A DNA stretch of 18,988 nt from JBBECF01 sp040881945. Lineage in GTDB: Bacteria; Pseudomonadota; Alphaproteobacteria; Dongiales; Dongiaceae. The stretch's first letter is position 1, and every line of letters starts with the position of its first letter. Both the position numbers and the translations under genes were made by a program. The stretch spans positions 1 through 18,988 of the forward strand of contig JBBECF010000136.1 in assembly GCA_040881945.1 (NCBI GenBank), written 5' to 3'. Positions 1-7,368 of the stretch are shown here, piece after piece. The notes beneath the pieces were generated by a model. It had not been told where the DNA came from and did not search any database. It was given only the letters and a program-made list of their open reading frames with translations.

Positions 1-2
1 GT

Positions 3-71
3 CGCGTGCATGAAGGCGAGTACCTGAAGTTCACCTGCACGCGCACGACCATCGGGCCGACGGTGGGCTGA
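3..71 (+). CDS. 3' end of an unrecognised upstream gene (partial)
   Basis: Reading from base 3 gives an open frame of 22 codons, ending ...TRTTIGPTVG, closed by TGA at 69-71; the other two plus-strand frames hit stops within the first 30 bases. The window cuts off everything upstream, so the protein cannot be identified. Its end is 146 bases from the next start, which has its own ribosome-binding site, so it need not share an operon with the acetamidase gene. Confidence 0.5.
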   Translation, partial: RVHEGEYLKFTCTRTTIGPTVG

Positions 72-217
72 ACCGCGGCCGCGTCCCGCTCCGTCGAAAA
101 TCGTCGCGACAGCGGCGGCAAATCTGCTATTCTCCGGGCCGTCGAAATCAACAAGTCGCGCACGTCCTCCGGCCGCGGCCGGGCGGCGGCAACCGACGCG
201 ACGGCAAGGGGGGAGAC
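72..217 (+). promoter_or_regulatory. Intergenic leader with a possible -10 element and ribosome-binding site for the acetamidase gene
   Basis: This gap contains TATTCT at 128-133, a fair sigma-70 -10 element in an otherwise GC-rich stretch. The bases 17 upstream (about 105-110, CGCGAC) are a poor -35. A strong purine tract (AAGGGGGGAG) ends just before the ATG at 218 and fixes that start. No terminator with a T-run is visible. Confidence 0.3.
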
Positions 218-1483
218 ATGAGGAATCGGGCAGCGCTATCGTTTTTCGTCGGGGCAGCGACGGCAGCCGGGCTGGGCATTGCCGGCGCCGCGCGCGCCGA
301 CACATCGGAGGTCAAGGCGTGGTCGCCGGTCGTGGTGGCAAAGACCGGCGCGCACTGCGTCGACGACCCGGCCTGCTTCAACCGCTATCACGCGGCGATC
401 GAGCCGGCGGCGCGGGCGCAGCCGGGGCAGCTCATCGTGATCGACACCCGCGACGCCTTCGACAGCAACCTCACGCTCGACTCGAAGCCGGAAGACGTGA
501 CCGCCCTCGACCTCAACCTCGTGCACCCGATGACCGGGCCGATTCACATCGAGGGTGCCGAGCGCGGCGACGTGCTGGCGGTGACGCTCGTCGATATCCA
601 GCCCGACGATTACGGCTATACCGTCGTGGTGCCGGGGTTCGGATTCCTGCGCGACCTGTTCCCCGATCCCTACATCGCCAATTGGAAGCTGGACCGGCTG
701 GCCGCGACCTCGGAGCAGATCCCCGGCGTCCGTATTCCGTTCGCCGGCTTCATGGGGTCGGTCGGCGTGCTGCCGGGCGACCCCGAGGTGGACATGATGC
801 TGGCGCGCGAGACGCAGCTCGCCTCGGTCGGCGGCGTCGCGCTCGGGCCGCAGCCGGTGGGGGCCCTGCCCGCCGCCATCTGCGGCACCGACGGCAGCGA
901 CAAGGGGCGTTGCCTGCGCACCATCCCGCCGCGCGAGAACGGCGGCAACATGGACGTGAAGCAGATGCAGGTCGGCACCACGCTGCTGCTGCCCTGCTTC
1001 GTCGACGGCTGCGGCCTGTTCGCCGGCGACGTGCATTACGCCCAGGGCGACGGCGAGGTCTCCGGCACCGCCATCGAGATGGGCGCCCAGGTCACGGTGC
1101 GCACCGAGATCCGCAAGGGCATGGCGGCGTTCATCGACGTGCCGCATTTCGAGGGCGGCGCCCAGCTCAAGACGCTGGCGCCGGCGAGCTTCTATGCCAC
1201 CACCGGCCTGCCGTTGAAGAAGGCCGGCGAGGTGCCGCCCTACGTCACCTACCTGGACGGCGAGAAGATCGGGCCGCTCACCAACATGTCCGAGGACCTG
1301 ACGCTGGCCGCCCGCAACGCCCTGATCGAGATGGTCGAGTACCTGACCAAGGTGCACGGGCTGCAGCCGGTGCAGGCCTATGTCGTGGCCAGCGTCGCCG
1401 TCGATCTGCGCATCGGCCAGGTCGTGGACGTGCCGAACTACATCGTCTCGGCGGTGGTGCCGCTGGAGATTTTCGTGAAGTAG
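218..1483 (+). CDS. Exported acetamidase/formamidase family protein
   Basis: The 421-aa protein belongs to the FmdA/AmdA acetamidase-formamidase family, which hydrolyses short amides to the acid and ammonia. Family hallmarks are the HPMTGPI segment beginning at H103, followed by an EGAERGD turn and a VTLVDI strand, and the GDVHYAQGDGE segment at about residues 270-280 followed by SGTAIE. Unlike the usual cytoplasmic enzymes, it begins with a clear signal peptide (basic start, hydrophobic core, AARA cleavage site near residue 27), so it should act in the periplasm. The start is supported by an AAGGGGGGAG ribosome-binding site. The next two genes also encode exported proteins, one resembling a TAXI solute receptor, which suggests periplasmic handling of an amide substrate; the substrate is not visible from sequence. 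Confidence 0.9.
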   Translation: MRNRAALSFFVGAATAAGLGIAGAARADTSEVKAWSPVVVAKTGAHCVDDPACFNRYHAAIEPAARAQPGQLIVIDTRDAFDSNLTLDSKPEDVTALDLNLVHPMTGPIHIEGAERGDVLAVTLVDIQPDDYGYTVVVPGFGFLRDLFPDPYIANWKLDRLAATSEQIPGVRIPFAGFMGSVGVLPGDPEVDMMLARETQLASVGGVALGPQPVGALPAAICGTDGSDKGRCLRTIPPRENGGNMDVKQMQVGTTLLLPCFVDGCGLFAGDVHYAQGDGEVSGTAIEMGAQVTVRTEIRKGMAAFIDVPHFEGGAQLKTLAPASFYATTGLPLKKAGEVPPYVTYLDGEKIGPLTNMSEDLTLAARNALIEMVEYLTKVHGLQPVQAYVVASVAVDLRIGQVVDVPNYIVSAVVPLEIFVK

Positions 1484-1523
1484 GCGAAGGCGCCGTCCGA
1501 GACGCGGGATCGTCGCCGCGGCG

Positions 1524-2090
1524 ATGCGCCGGCGTCGTGTGCTCCAGTTGGGGCTGTTGGCCGCCGCCGCGCTGGCCGTCGGCGGCCACACGCCCTATCC
1601 GCAATGGACCGTCTACCGGCGGCGCAACCTGTTCATCGTCGCCGGCCGCACCGACGAGGCGGCGGTCGCCCTCGCCCGGGCGGCGGCGGCGATTCTGGCC
1701 GCGCGCCTGCCGGCCAGCAAGGCGCAGGCGACGCGCGCCACGGACGTGCTGCGCGTCGGCAGCCTGATCGCCACAAGGCAGCTCGACCTGGCGATCCTCA
1801 TGGAGGCGGAGGCGGCGGCCCTGCTCGACGGCAGCGGGCCGTTCACGACGATCGGGGCGGCGCCGCTGCGCACGGTGTTCGCGTTCGGCACGCACCTGCT
1901 GGTCGCGCGCGACGATTTCCAGGCGCGCCACGCCTATCTGGTGGCCGAAACGCTGGACCGGTTTCGCGACGAATTGCCGGTTGGCGTGCCGGTCGGCGCG
2001 CCGATGTCGGCGGTGCCGCTGCATCCGGGCGTCGCCGCGTATTTCGGCGGCTTGCCGCCGCCGGCGGACCCGGCCGCCGGCGATGAGTAG
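1524..2090 (+). CDS. Short exported TAXI-like (TRAP transporter solute receptor-like) protein
   Basis: The 188-aa product starts with MRRRR and a hydrophobic core up to about residue 20, an export signal or N-terminal anchor. The body (GRTDEAAVALARAAAAILAARLP, then the segment from VGSLIATRQLDLAIL, the TVFAFGTHLLVARDDF strand and an end containing LHPGVAAYF) resembles the TAXI family of solute-binding proteins, where a 'HPGA..Y' sequence is typical near the C-terminus. It is much shorter than a full receptor of roughly 320 aa, so it may be a reduced, membrane-anchored variant. It lies 40 bases after the acetamidase gene, has no obvious ribosome-binding site, and overlaps the next gene by 8 bases, so the three are probably co-transcribed. 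No TRAP membrane subunit lies nearby. The assignment is from remembered family features. Confidence 0.65.
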   Translation: MRRRRVLQLGLLAAAALAVGGHTPYPQWTVYRRRNLFIVAGRTDEAAVALARAAAAILAARLPASKAQATRATDVLRVGSLIATRQLDLAILMEAEAAALLDGSGPFTTIGAAPLRTVFAFGTHLLVARDDFQARHAYLVAETLDRFRDELPVGVPVGAPMSAVPLHPGVAAYFGGLPPPADPAAGDE

Positions 2091-2826
2091 GGGCCGGGCC
2101 GGCCTCGCCGTCCGGGTCGCGCTGACGGGGTGCCTGCTGGCGGCCGCCGGCGCCGCCGCGCACGACGCCGTCGACGCCGCCGCCGCCGACGGCCTGGTCG
2201 AGGAGGTCGCCCGCCTCAAGGCGACCGCCGAAGGCGAGGCAGCGCCGGCGGAGAAAGCCGCCGCCTGGTACGCCCTCGGGGCCGCCGTCGAAAGCCTGCG
2301 CGCGGACCTGAACCGCGACCTCGCCGCCCATGGCGGCGAGCCGGGCCTGGTCGCCGCCGTGATCGTCGCGGAGCTGGGCCGGCTGGGCATCGCGCTGTCG
2401 CCGTGGCCGCAGGCGGTCCGCTATCGCAGCCATGCCGCGCCGTTCCGCGCCTATCTCGCGCTGACACCCGACGGGCCGCGCGCCGCCGACGCGCGCTTCG
2501 CGCTGCTGCGCGCCGGCTTCTACGACAGCTACACGACCGATCCCCTGTCCGCCCCCGACCTCGACCGGAACGCGCTCGCCGCCCGGATCGGCGAGGCCGA
2601 GGACTTCCTGGCGCGCCATCCCGACCACGAGGGCGTCGAAGAAGCGCGCTTCATCCTCGCCGTCGATTATTTTCGCGCGGTCCAACTGGCGCCGGACCCC
2701 ATCGCGCGCGAACGGGCGCGCGCCGCCCTCGCCGGCTACGCCGACGCCTATCCCGAGACGCTGCGGGCGCGCGCGGCGCGGGCGCTGCTCGACCGCCTCG
2801 CGGCGATGCCCGGGTCGACGCCTTAG
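2083..2826 (+). CDS. Exported helical (TPR-like) protein of unknown function
   Basis: The start chosen is ATG at 2083, which overlaps the stop of the preceding gene by 8 bases and puts a signal peptide (MSRGRAGLAVRVALTG... to about AAAHD) at the N-terminus; longer readings upstream are arginine- and cysteine-rich shadow sequence. The product is 247 aa. An LTGC sequence near residue 16 looks like a lipobox, but the hydrophobic core continues past it, so ordinary cleavage near AAA-HD is more likely. The mature part is alanine-rich and helical, with repeat-like segments such as TPDGPRAADARFALLRAGFYDSY and HPDHEGVEEARFILAVDYF that recall tetratricopeptide scaffolds. No catalytic motif is visible. 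It is probably a partner of the two exported proteins encoded upstream. Confidence 0.7.
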   Translation: MSRGRAGLAVRVALTGCLLAAAGAAAHDAVDAAAADGLVEEVARLKATAEGEAAPAEKAAAWYALGAAVESLRADLNRDLAAHGGEPGLVAAVIVAELGRLGIALSPWPQAVRYRSHAAPFRAYLALTPDGPRAADARFALLRAGFYDSYTTDPLSAPDLDRNALAARIGEAEDFLARHPDHEGVEEARFILAVDYFRAVQLAPDPIARERARAALAGYADAYPETLRARAARALLDRLAAMPGSTP

Positions 2827-2904
2827 GCGGCCGCCCGGAAGCGGGCTGGACGCCGCCGATGGCCGCGTTTAGGTTGGCGGCGCCTCAGCAGACGGTTCCC
2901 ACCC

Positions 2905-4185
<1,281 letters not shown>

Positions 4186-4246
4186 GGGCGGGGGGCGGAC
4201 CTTAAAATTTTACGTTCAACCCCATGCACCCTACGCATCGGAGGAC

Positions 4247-4274
4247 TTGCGCTAGACGCGGATTGCGGTATACT
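4247..4274 (+). promoter_or_regulatory. Probable sigma-70 promoter for the 161-aa ORF, within an inverted repeat
   Basis: TTGCGC (4247-4252) and TATACT (4269-4274) are separated by 16 bases in a locally AT-richer stretch just upstream of the ORF at 4324. The -10 is followed by the palindrome TTACGTAA (4274-4281). AGACGC (4254-4259) and GCGTCT (4285-4290) form inverted arms around the -10, so a regulator could bind here. A separate perfect palindrome, TAAAATTTTA, lies at 4203-4212. Confidence 0.45.
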
Positions 4275-4323
4275 TACGTAAATTGCGTCTGGAACGCGGT
4301 CAGCGGGAGCAGGGAGGGCGGCG

Positions 4324-4809
4324 ATGGGCGAGGGAACGGGACGGGCGGAACGGCAGGAGGTCGTGGTCGCGGCGGAAGAACTTGGCTCGCCGGCGGCGGT
4401 GACGGGGACCGCGCATGCGGGGCTGGCGGCGCGGCTCGCCAGCCAAGTCGCCGAGGCGCTGTGGCTTCCGGGCGGGCTCGAGGCGGCGGAGCAGGCGGCG
4501 CGCGTCGGGGCGGCGCTGGCCGCGCTCAGGGGCCTGGCGCCGCGCGACGAGCTCGAAGGCATGCTGGGCGTGCAGATGGTGGCGGTGCACGGGGCGGCGA
4601 TGGAGTGCCTGCGGCGCGCGGCGCAAGCGGACGCGTCCGGCCGCGCGGCCGAGCTGCGCCAGGCGGGCCGCCTGGTCGCGCTCTACGCCAAGCAGGTCGA
4701 GACGCTGAACCGGCACCGCGGCAAGGGCAGCCAGACGGTGACGGTCGAGCACGTGCAGGTGCGCGGCGGCAAGACGGTGATGCGGCAGATCAACCAGGAG
4801 CGGCGGTAG
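4324..4809 (+). CDS. Conserved hypothetical protein of mobile-DNA type, partner of the HGG-motif ORF
   Basis: The 161-aa product is mostly helical. Its second half (from LGVQMVAVHGAAMECLRRA, through LRQAGRLVALYAKQVETLNR, to the RGKGSQTVTVEHVQV segment) matches the pattern I recall for a family common in Rhizobiales and related alphaproteobacteria that usually ends in a VTVEHVHVH-type segment and is encoded next to a small HGG-motif protein. That is the arrangement here, with the partner starting 16 bases after the stop. A purine-rich ribosome-binding site (AGGGAGG, 4311-4317) sits 6 bases before the ATG, and a promoter lies at 4247-4274. No function is established to my knowledge. Such pairs often sit near phage or integrated DNA, which fits the location just inside the proposed left end of the island. 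Confidence 0.65.
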   Translation: MGEGTGRAERQEVVVAAEELGSPAAVTGTAHAGLAARLASQVAEALWLPGGLEAAEQAARVGAALAALRGLAPRDELEGMLGVQMVAVHGAAMECLRRAAQADASGRAAELRQAGRLVALYAKQVETLNRHRGKGSQTVTVEHVQVRGGKTVMRQINQERR

Positions 4810-4825
4810 GCGGCGCGCCCGCCGG

Positions 4826-5089
4826 ATGGCGGTGCCGGGCAAGGCGGCGCGGCTGCGGGCGGGCCCGCGCTGCGGGGCGCGCACGCGCGCCGGCGCCCCC
4901 TGCCGCGCGCCGGCGGTCAAGGGCAAGCGGCGCTGCCGGATGCACGGCGGGGCCAACGGCGCGGGCGCGCCCAAGGGCAACCGCAACCGCCTGGTCCACG
5001 GCCGCCGGAGCGCGGCGGCCGAGGCCGACCGGCGGCGGCTGCGCGAGCTGATGCGGGCGAGCCGGCGGCTGCTGGCGGAGATAGGGTAG
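4826..5089 (+). CDS. Small HGG-motif protein, possible metal-binding module
   Basis: This 87-aa basic protein carries the pattern C16-GARTRAGAPC26 ... C37-RMHGG (H40) followed by GAPKGNRN and LVHGRRS. That is the layout of the widespread HGGxSTG/HGG..GAP.GN family of small proteins, often found in prophages and islands and often annotated only as hypothetical. C16, C26, C37 and H40 could form a CCCH-type metal site; this is inference. The arginine-rich tail suggests nucleic-acid contact. It follows the 161-aa ORF by 16 bases, probably in one transcript, and is followed by two strong hairpins that could end transcription. No clear ribosome-binding site precedes the ATG. Confidence 0.7.
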   Translation: MAVPGKAARLRAGPRCGARTRAGAPCRAPAVKGKRRCRMHGGANGAGAPKGNRNRLVHGRRSAAAEADRRRLRELMRASRRLLAEIG

Positions 5090-5124
5090 GGAGGCGGCGG
5101 GCGGGAATCGCCTCGCCGAGCAAT

Positions 5125-5187
5125 TGCGATCGCGCCAGCGATCGCACCGCCGTCCGCTTCCGCCCTTGGGCGGGGGGAGGACGGCGG
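5125..5187 (+). terminator. Two adjacent hairpins, candidate terminator or insulator
   Basis: The first hairpin is perfect: TGCGATCGC (5125-5133), loop GCCA, GCGATCGCA (5138-5146). The second follows immediately: outer arms CCGCCGTCC (5147-5155) and GGACGGCGG (5179-5187) enclose an inner CCGCCC-TT-GGGCGG hairpin (5160-5173). Only two T bases follow, so a classical intrinsic terminator is not certain. The pair separates the HGG ORF from the promoter of the methyltransferase operon. Confidence 0.5.
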
Positions 5188-5202
5188 TTGCGCATCACTC
5201 TG

Positions 5203-5231
5203 TTGCAGGCAAGTGCCGAATCGTGTAGAGT
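5203..5231 (+). promoter_or_regulatory. Probable sigma-70 promoter of the regulator-methyltransferase operon
   Basis: TTGCAG (5203-5208) and TAGAGT (5226-5231) are separated by exactly 17 bases and lie 21 bases before the regulator start at 5253. AAGGGG (5238-5243) is the likely ribosome-binding site. It sits in a weak GGGG/CCCC hairpin (5240-5259) that includes the GTG start, so translation could be modulated there. A ribbon-helix-helix protein encoded directly downstream would be the natural autorepressor. Confidence 0.55.
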
Positions 5232-5252
5232 GAACAAAAGGGGAACATTGCG

Positions 5253-5494
5253 GTGCCCCCCATGAAGGAAAGACTCAGAGGATTCGAGCCACAGCTCACC
5301 ATCAGCCTGACCGGGCGCGACTGTGAGGCTCGCGCGCGCTCGCTACCAAGGATGAAGTTTCCGTGCCCTGCGTCGTGCGGCGCGCGATCGATGAGTACCT
5401 GCGCAGCCACCGGCATGAGCCCGAACCGGTCTTGCCGTCGCGCGCCCTCCACAAAGGTGCACGCCAGCCGGCCGGTCAGGCCCGAGACAGATAG
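5253..5494 (+). pseudogene. Ribbon-helix-helix (CopG/Arc-type) regulator, frameshifted
   Basis: From GTG 5253 (9 bases after AAGGGG) the frame reads VPPMKERLRGFEPQ, then LTISLTGRDCEARAR, a good RHH strand and first helix. It then loses sense at the CG-repeat CGCGCGCGCTCGC (about 5331-5343). In another frame the second half continues LATKDEVSVPCVVRRAIDEY then LRSH and ends at TAG 5492-5494. Joining the halves as if one base were missing gives a 36-residue core from LTISL to DEYL that lines up without gaps against a standard RHH domain, including the RRAIDEYL helix. So either the gene is broken by a one-base deletion or the CG run was misread. It would encode a DNA-binding repressor of about 80 aa. 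The methyltransferase gene starts 20 bases later. Confidence 0.7.
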
Positions 5495-5514
5495 ACCGAA
5501 CACAGGGGGACAAC

Positions 5515-7368
5515 GTGCAAAAGCGACGGACAAACGGGTCAGACACAAAGATGGCGGCGCAGCCATTGGACGCACTGTATGTGCGACCGCTGCCCGCAGA
5601 CCGCTCAGGTCACCTGTATGGTGCGTTTCCCTATCCGACCAAGATTTCCCCCGAGGCGATTGCGCTGTACATCGCCGCTCATACGAAACCCGGAGACACC
5701 GTATTCGACGGCTTTGCCGGGAGCGGAACGACAGGGCTTGCAGCGCTGCTGTGCGAAAACCCGCCGCCGGAGCTGCGCAGGGAGACAACGCGTCTGGGCC
5801 TGAATATCAAATGGGGCGCACGGAATGCTGTTCTCTATGAACTCGGTGCCCTCGGCGCTTTCGTCGGCCAGACCCTGACAAATCCCCCGGACCCCAAAAC
5901 CTTTCGCAAGGCGGCCGAGGATATTCTGCACGCCACAGAAGAGGCAGACGGCTGGATGTACGGCGCTAAGGACCCGGACGGGAAACCCGGTGCGATCCGC
6001 TATCTGATCTGGTCCGACCTGCTTGAATGTCCTGCCTGCCGCCGCGAGGTGACGCTATGGGATGCCTGCGTGTCCATCGGCCCGGCTCAGATCGCCTCGC
6101 AGTTTAGCTGCCCCTCATGCACTCACGAGACGCCGCTCGATGATGTGGAGCGGCTCACGAACACCGTCTGCGACGAAGTCATCGGCCAGAACAGAGAATT
6201 CCGAACGCGCCGCGCGGTCCGTGTATACGGAGCAACCGGCAAGAGAACCTGGTCGCGTGCGGCAACGAAGGCGGACTGCGCTCTGGTCGAACGCATTGCA
6301 AAGCAGCCCGTACCGGCATCAGTTCCCCGCATTGCCATTCCCTGGGGCGATCTTTATCGCCGCGGCTACCATCAGGGCATGACCCACCTGCATCACTTCT
6401 ATACCCGCCGCAATCTCATCGTCTTCGCCCGGCTCTGGGAACGTGCCGGGCGCTATGACAAGCGCCTGCGCGACGCGCTGCGCTTCTGGCTGCTGAGCTA
6501 CAACGCATCGCACGCCACCATCATGACGCGCGTCGTCGCCAAGTCCGGCCAGAATGATCTTGTTGTCACCAGTGCCCAGCCGGGCGTGCTGTATGTCAGC
6601 GGACTTCCGGTCGAGAAGAATCTCTTTGCCGGATTGCGGCGGAAGCTCTCAACGATAGCCAAGGCCTTTGCGGTCATTCATGGCCGCAAGGGCAGAGTTG
6701 ACGTGTACCAGAAGTCGAGCTGCCGGGTTGACCTGCCCGACAGCAGCATTGATTACGTGTTCACCGATCCGCCCTTCGGCGGCAATATCCCGTACGCAGA
6801 AATCAATTTTATCAACGAGGCCTGGCTAGGGCGGTATACTGACAGCGCCGACGAGATCACCGTCAGCAACAGCCAGAACAAGACCGTCGCCGATTACCGG
6901 AACCTCCTGACCGCAGCGCTTGGTGAATTGCATCGCATCCTCAAGCGCAGTGGCAAGGCGACGCTTGTTTTCCACTCCGCTTCGGCTGACGTGTGGAACG
7001 CGCTCCAAACCGCGTATACGCGCGCGGGCCTCACGGTCGAATGCGCCGGCGTCCTCGACAAGACCCAAGGCAGCTTCAAGCAGGTGACAACAGCGGGAGC
7101 AGTTCGCGGCGATCCCGTCCTGCTTCTGGGCAAGAAGCCGGCCGCAGCCGAGCAACCGATCGCATGCGTCTGGAAGGTCGCGGAACAGCTCCGGCAGGAA
7201 GCCGGATCGATGCTCGATCCCAGAGAACAGACAGCACAGAGACTCTACTCGCGCCTCATCACCCACTACCTGACCAACCATCAACAGGTGCCGCTCGACG
7301 CCGATGCCTTCTATCGGTGGCACGAACAGCGGCATCTCGCGGAGGCCGTCCAAAGTGCGAGGGATTGA
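5515..7368 (+). CDS. DNA aminomethyltransferase (N6-adenine or N4-cytosine) with internal zinc ribbon
   Basis: The 617-aa protein has the SAM-binding motif FDGFAGSGTTG (residues 64-74), preceded by a YPTKISPEAIALYIAAHTKPGDTV segment, and the catalytic motif TDPPF (D418-F421). It therefore belongs to the amino-methyltransferases that modify exocyclic amines of DNA. Between these motifs is a long insert with a CPAC/CPSC zinc ribbon (C172, C175, C199, C202) and a helical region that may hold target recognition. This layout resembles the large COG1743/DUF1156-like 'DNA methylase' proteins found in defence islands; that link is recalled, not searched. The GTG start follows AGGGGGA by only 4 bases; ATG 5551 is an alternative. 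It is the first intact gene of the operon, and its 3' end overlaps the next start by 14 bases. Base composition is visibly less GC-rich than the flanking host genes. Confidence 0.88.
   Translation: MQKRRTNGSDTKMAAQPLDALYVRPLPADRSGHLYGAFPYPTKISPEAIALYIAAHTKPGDTVFDGFAGSGTTGLAALLCENPPPELRRETTRLGLNIKWGARNAVLYELGALGAFVGQTLTNPPDPKTFRKAAEDILHATEEADGWMYGAKDPDGKPGAIRYLIWSDLLECPACRREVTLWDACVSIGPAQIASQFSCPSCTHETPLDDVERLTNTVCDEVIGQNREFRTRRAVRVYGATGKRTWSRAATKADCALVERIAKQPVPASVPRIAIPWGDLYRRGYHQGMTHLHHFYTRRNLIVFARLWERAGRYDKRLRDALRFWLLSYNASHATIMTRVVAKSGQNDLVVTSAQPGVLYVSGLPVEKNLFAGLRRKLSTIAKAFAVIHGRKGRVDVYQKSSCRVDLPDSSIDYVFTDPPFGGNIPYAEINFINEAWLGRYTDSADEITVSNSQNKTVADYRNLLTAALGELHRILKRSGKATLVFHSASADVWNALQTAYTRAGLTVECAGVLDKTQGSFKQVTTAGAVRGDPVLLLGKKPAAAEQPIACVWKVAEQLRQEAGSMLDPREQTAQRLYSRLITHYLTNHQQVPLDADAFYRWHEQRHLAEAVQSARD

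Noticed and set aside
236..1591. 451-codon minus-strand open frame opposite the acetamidase gene
   Set aside because: Its composition is H-, R-, D- and G-rich with no family motif, a typical antisense shadow in high-GC DNA; the plus strand has signal peptide and family motifs.
5125..5146. GCGATCGC pair as cyanobacterial HIP1 repeats
   Set aside because: The octamer occurs twice only because it forms the two arms of one hairpin; nothing else in the window is cyanobacterial.
5253..5840. 195-aa open frame running from the regulator start into the first methyltransferase
   Set aside because: Only its first 30 or so residues make sense (the RHH strand and helix); the rest is out-of-frame reading through the regulator's second half and the methyltransferase gene.
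7304..7354. Upstream ATG as start of the second methyltransferase
   Set aside because: It would overlap the previous gene by 65 bases and has no ribosome-binding site; GTG 7355 has GGAGG at a suitable distance.
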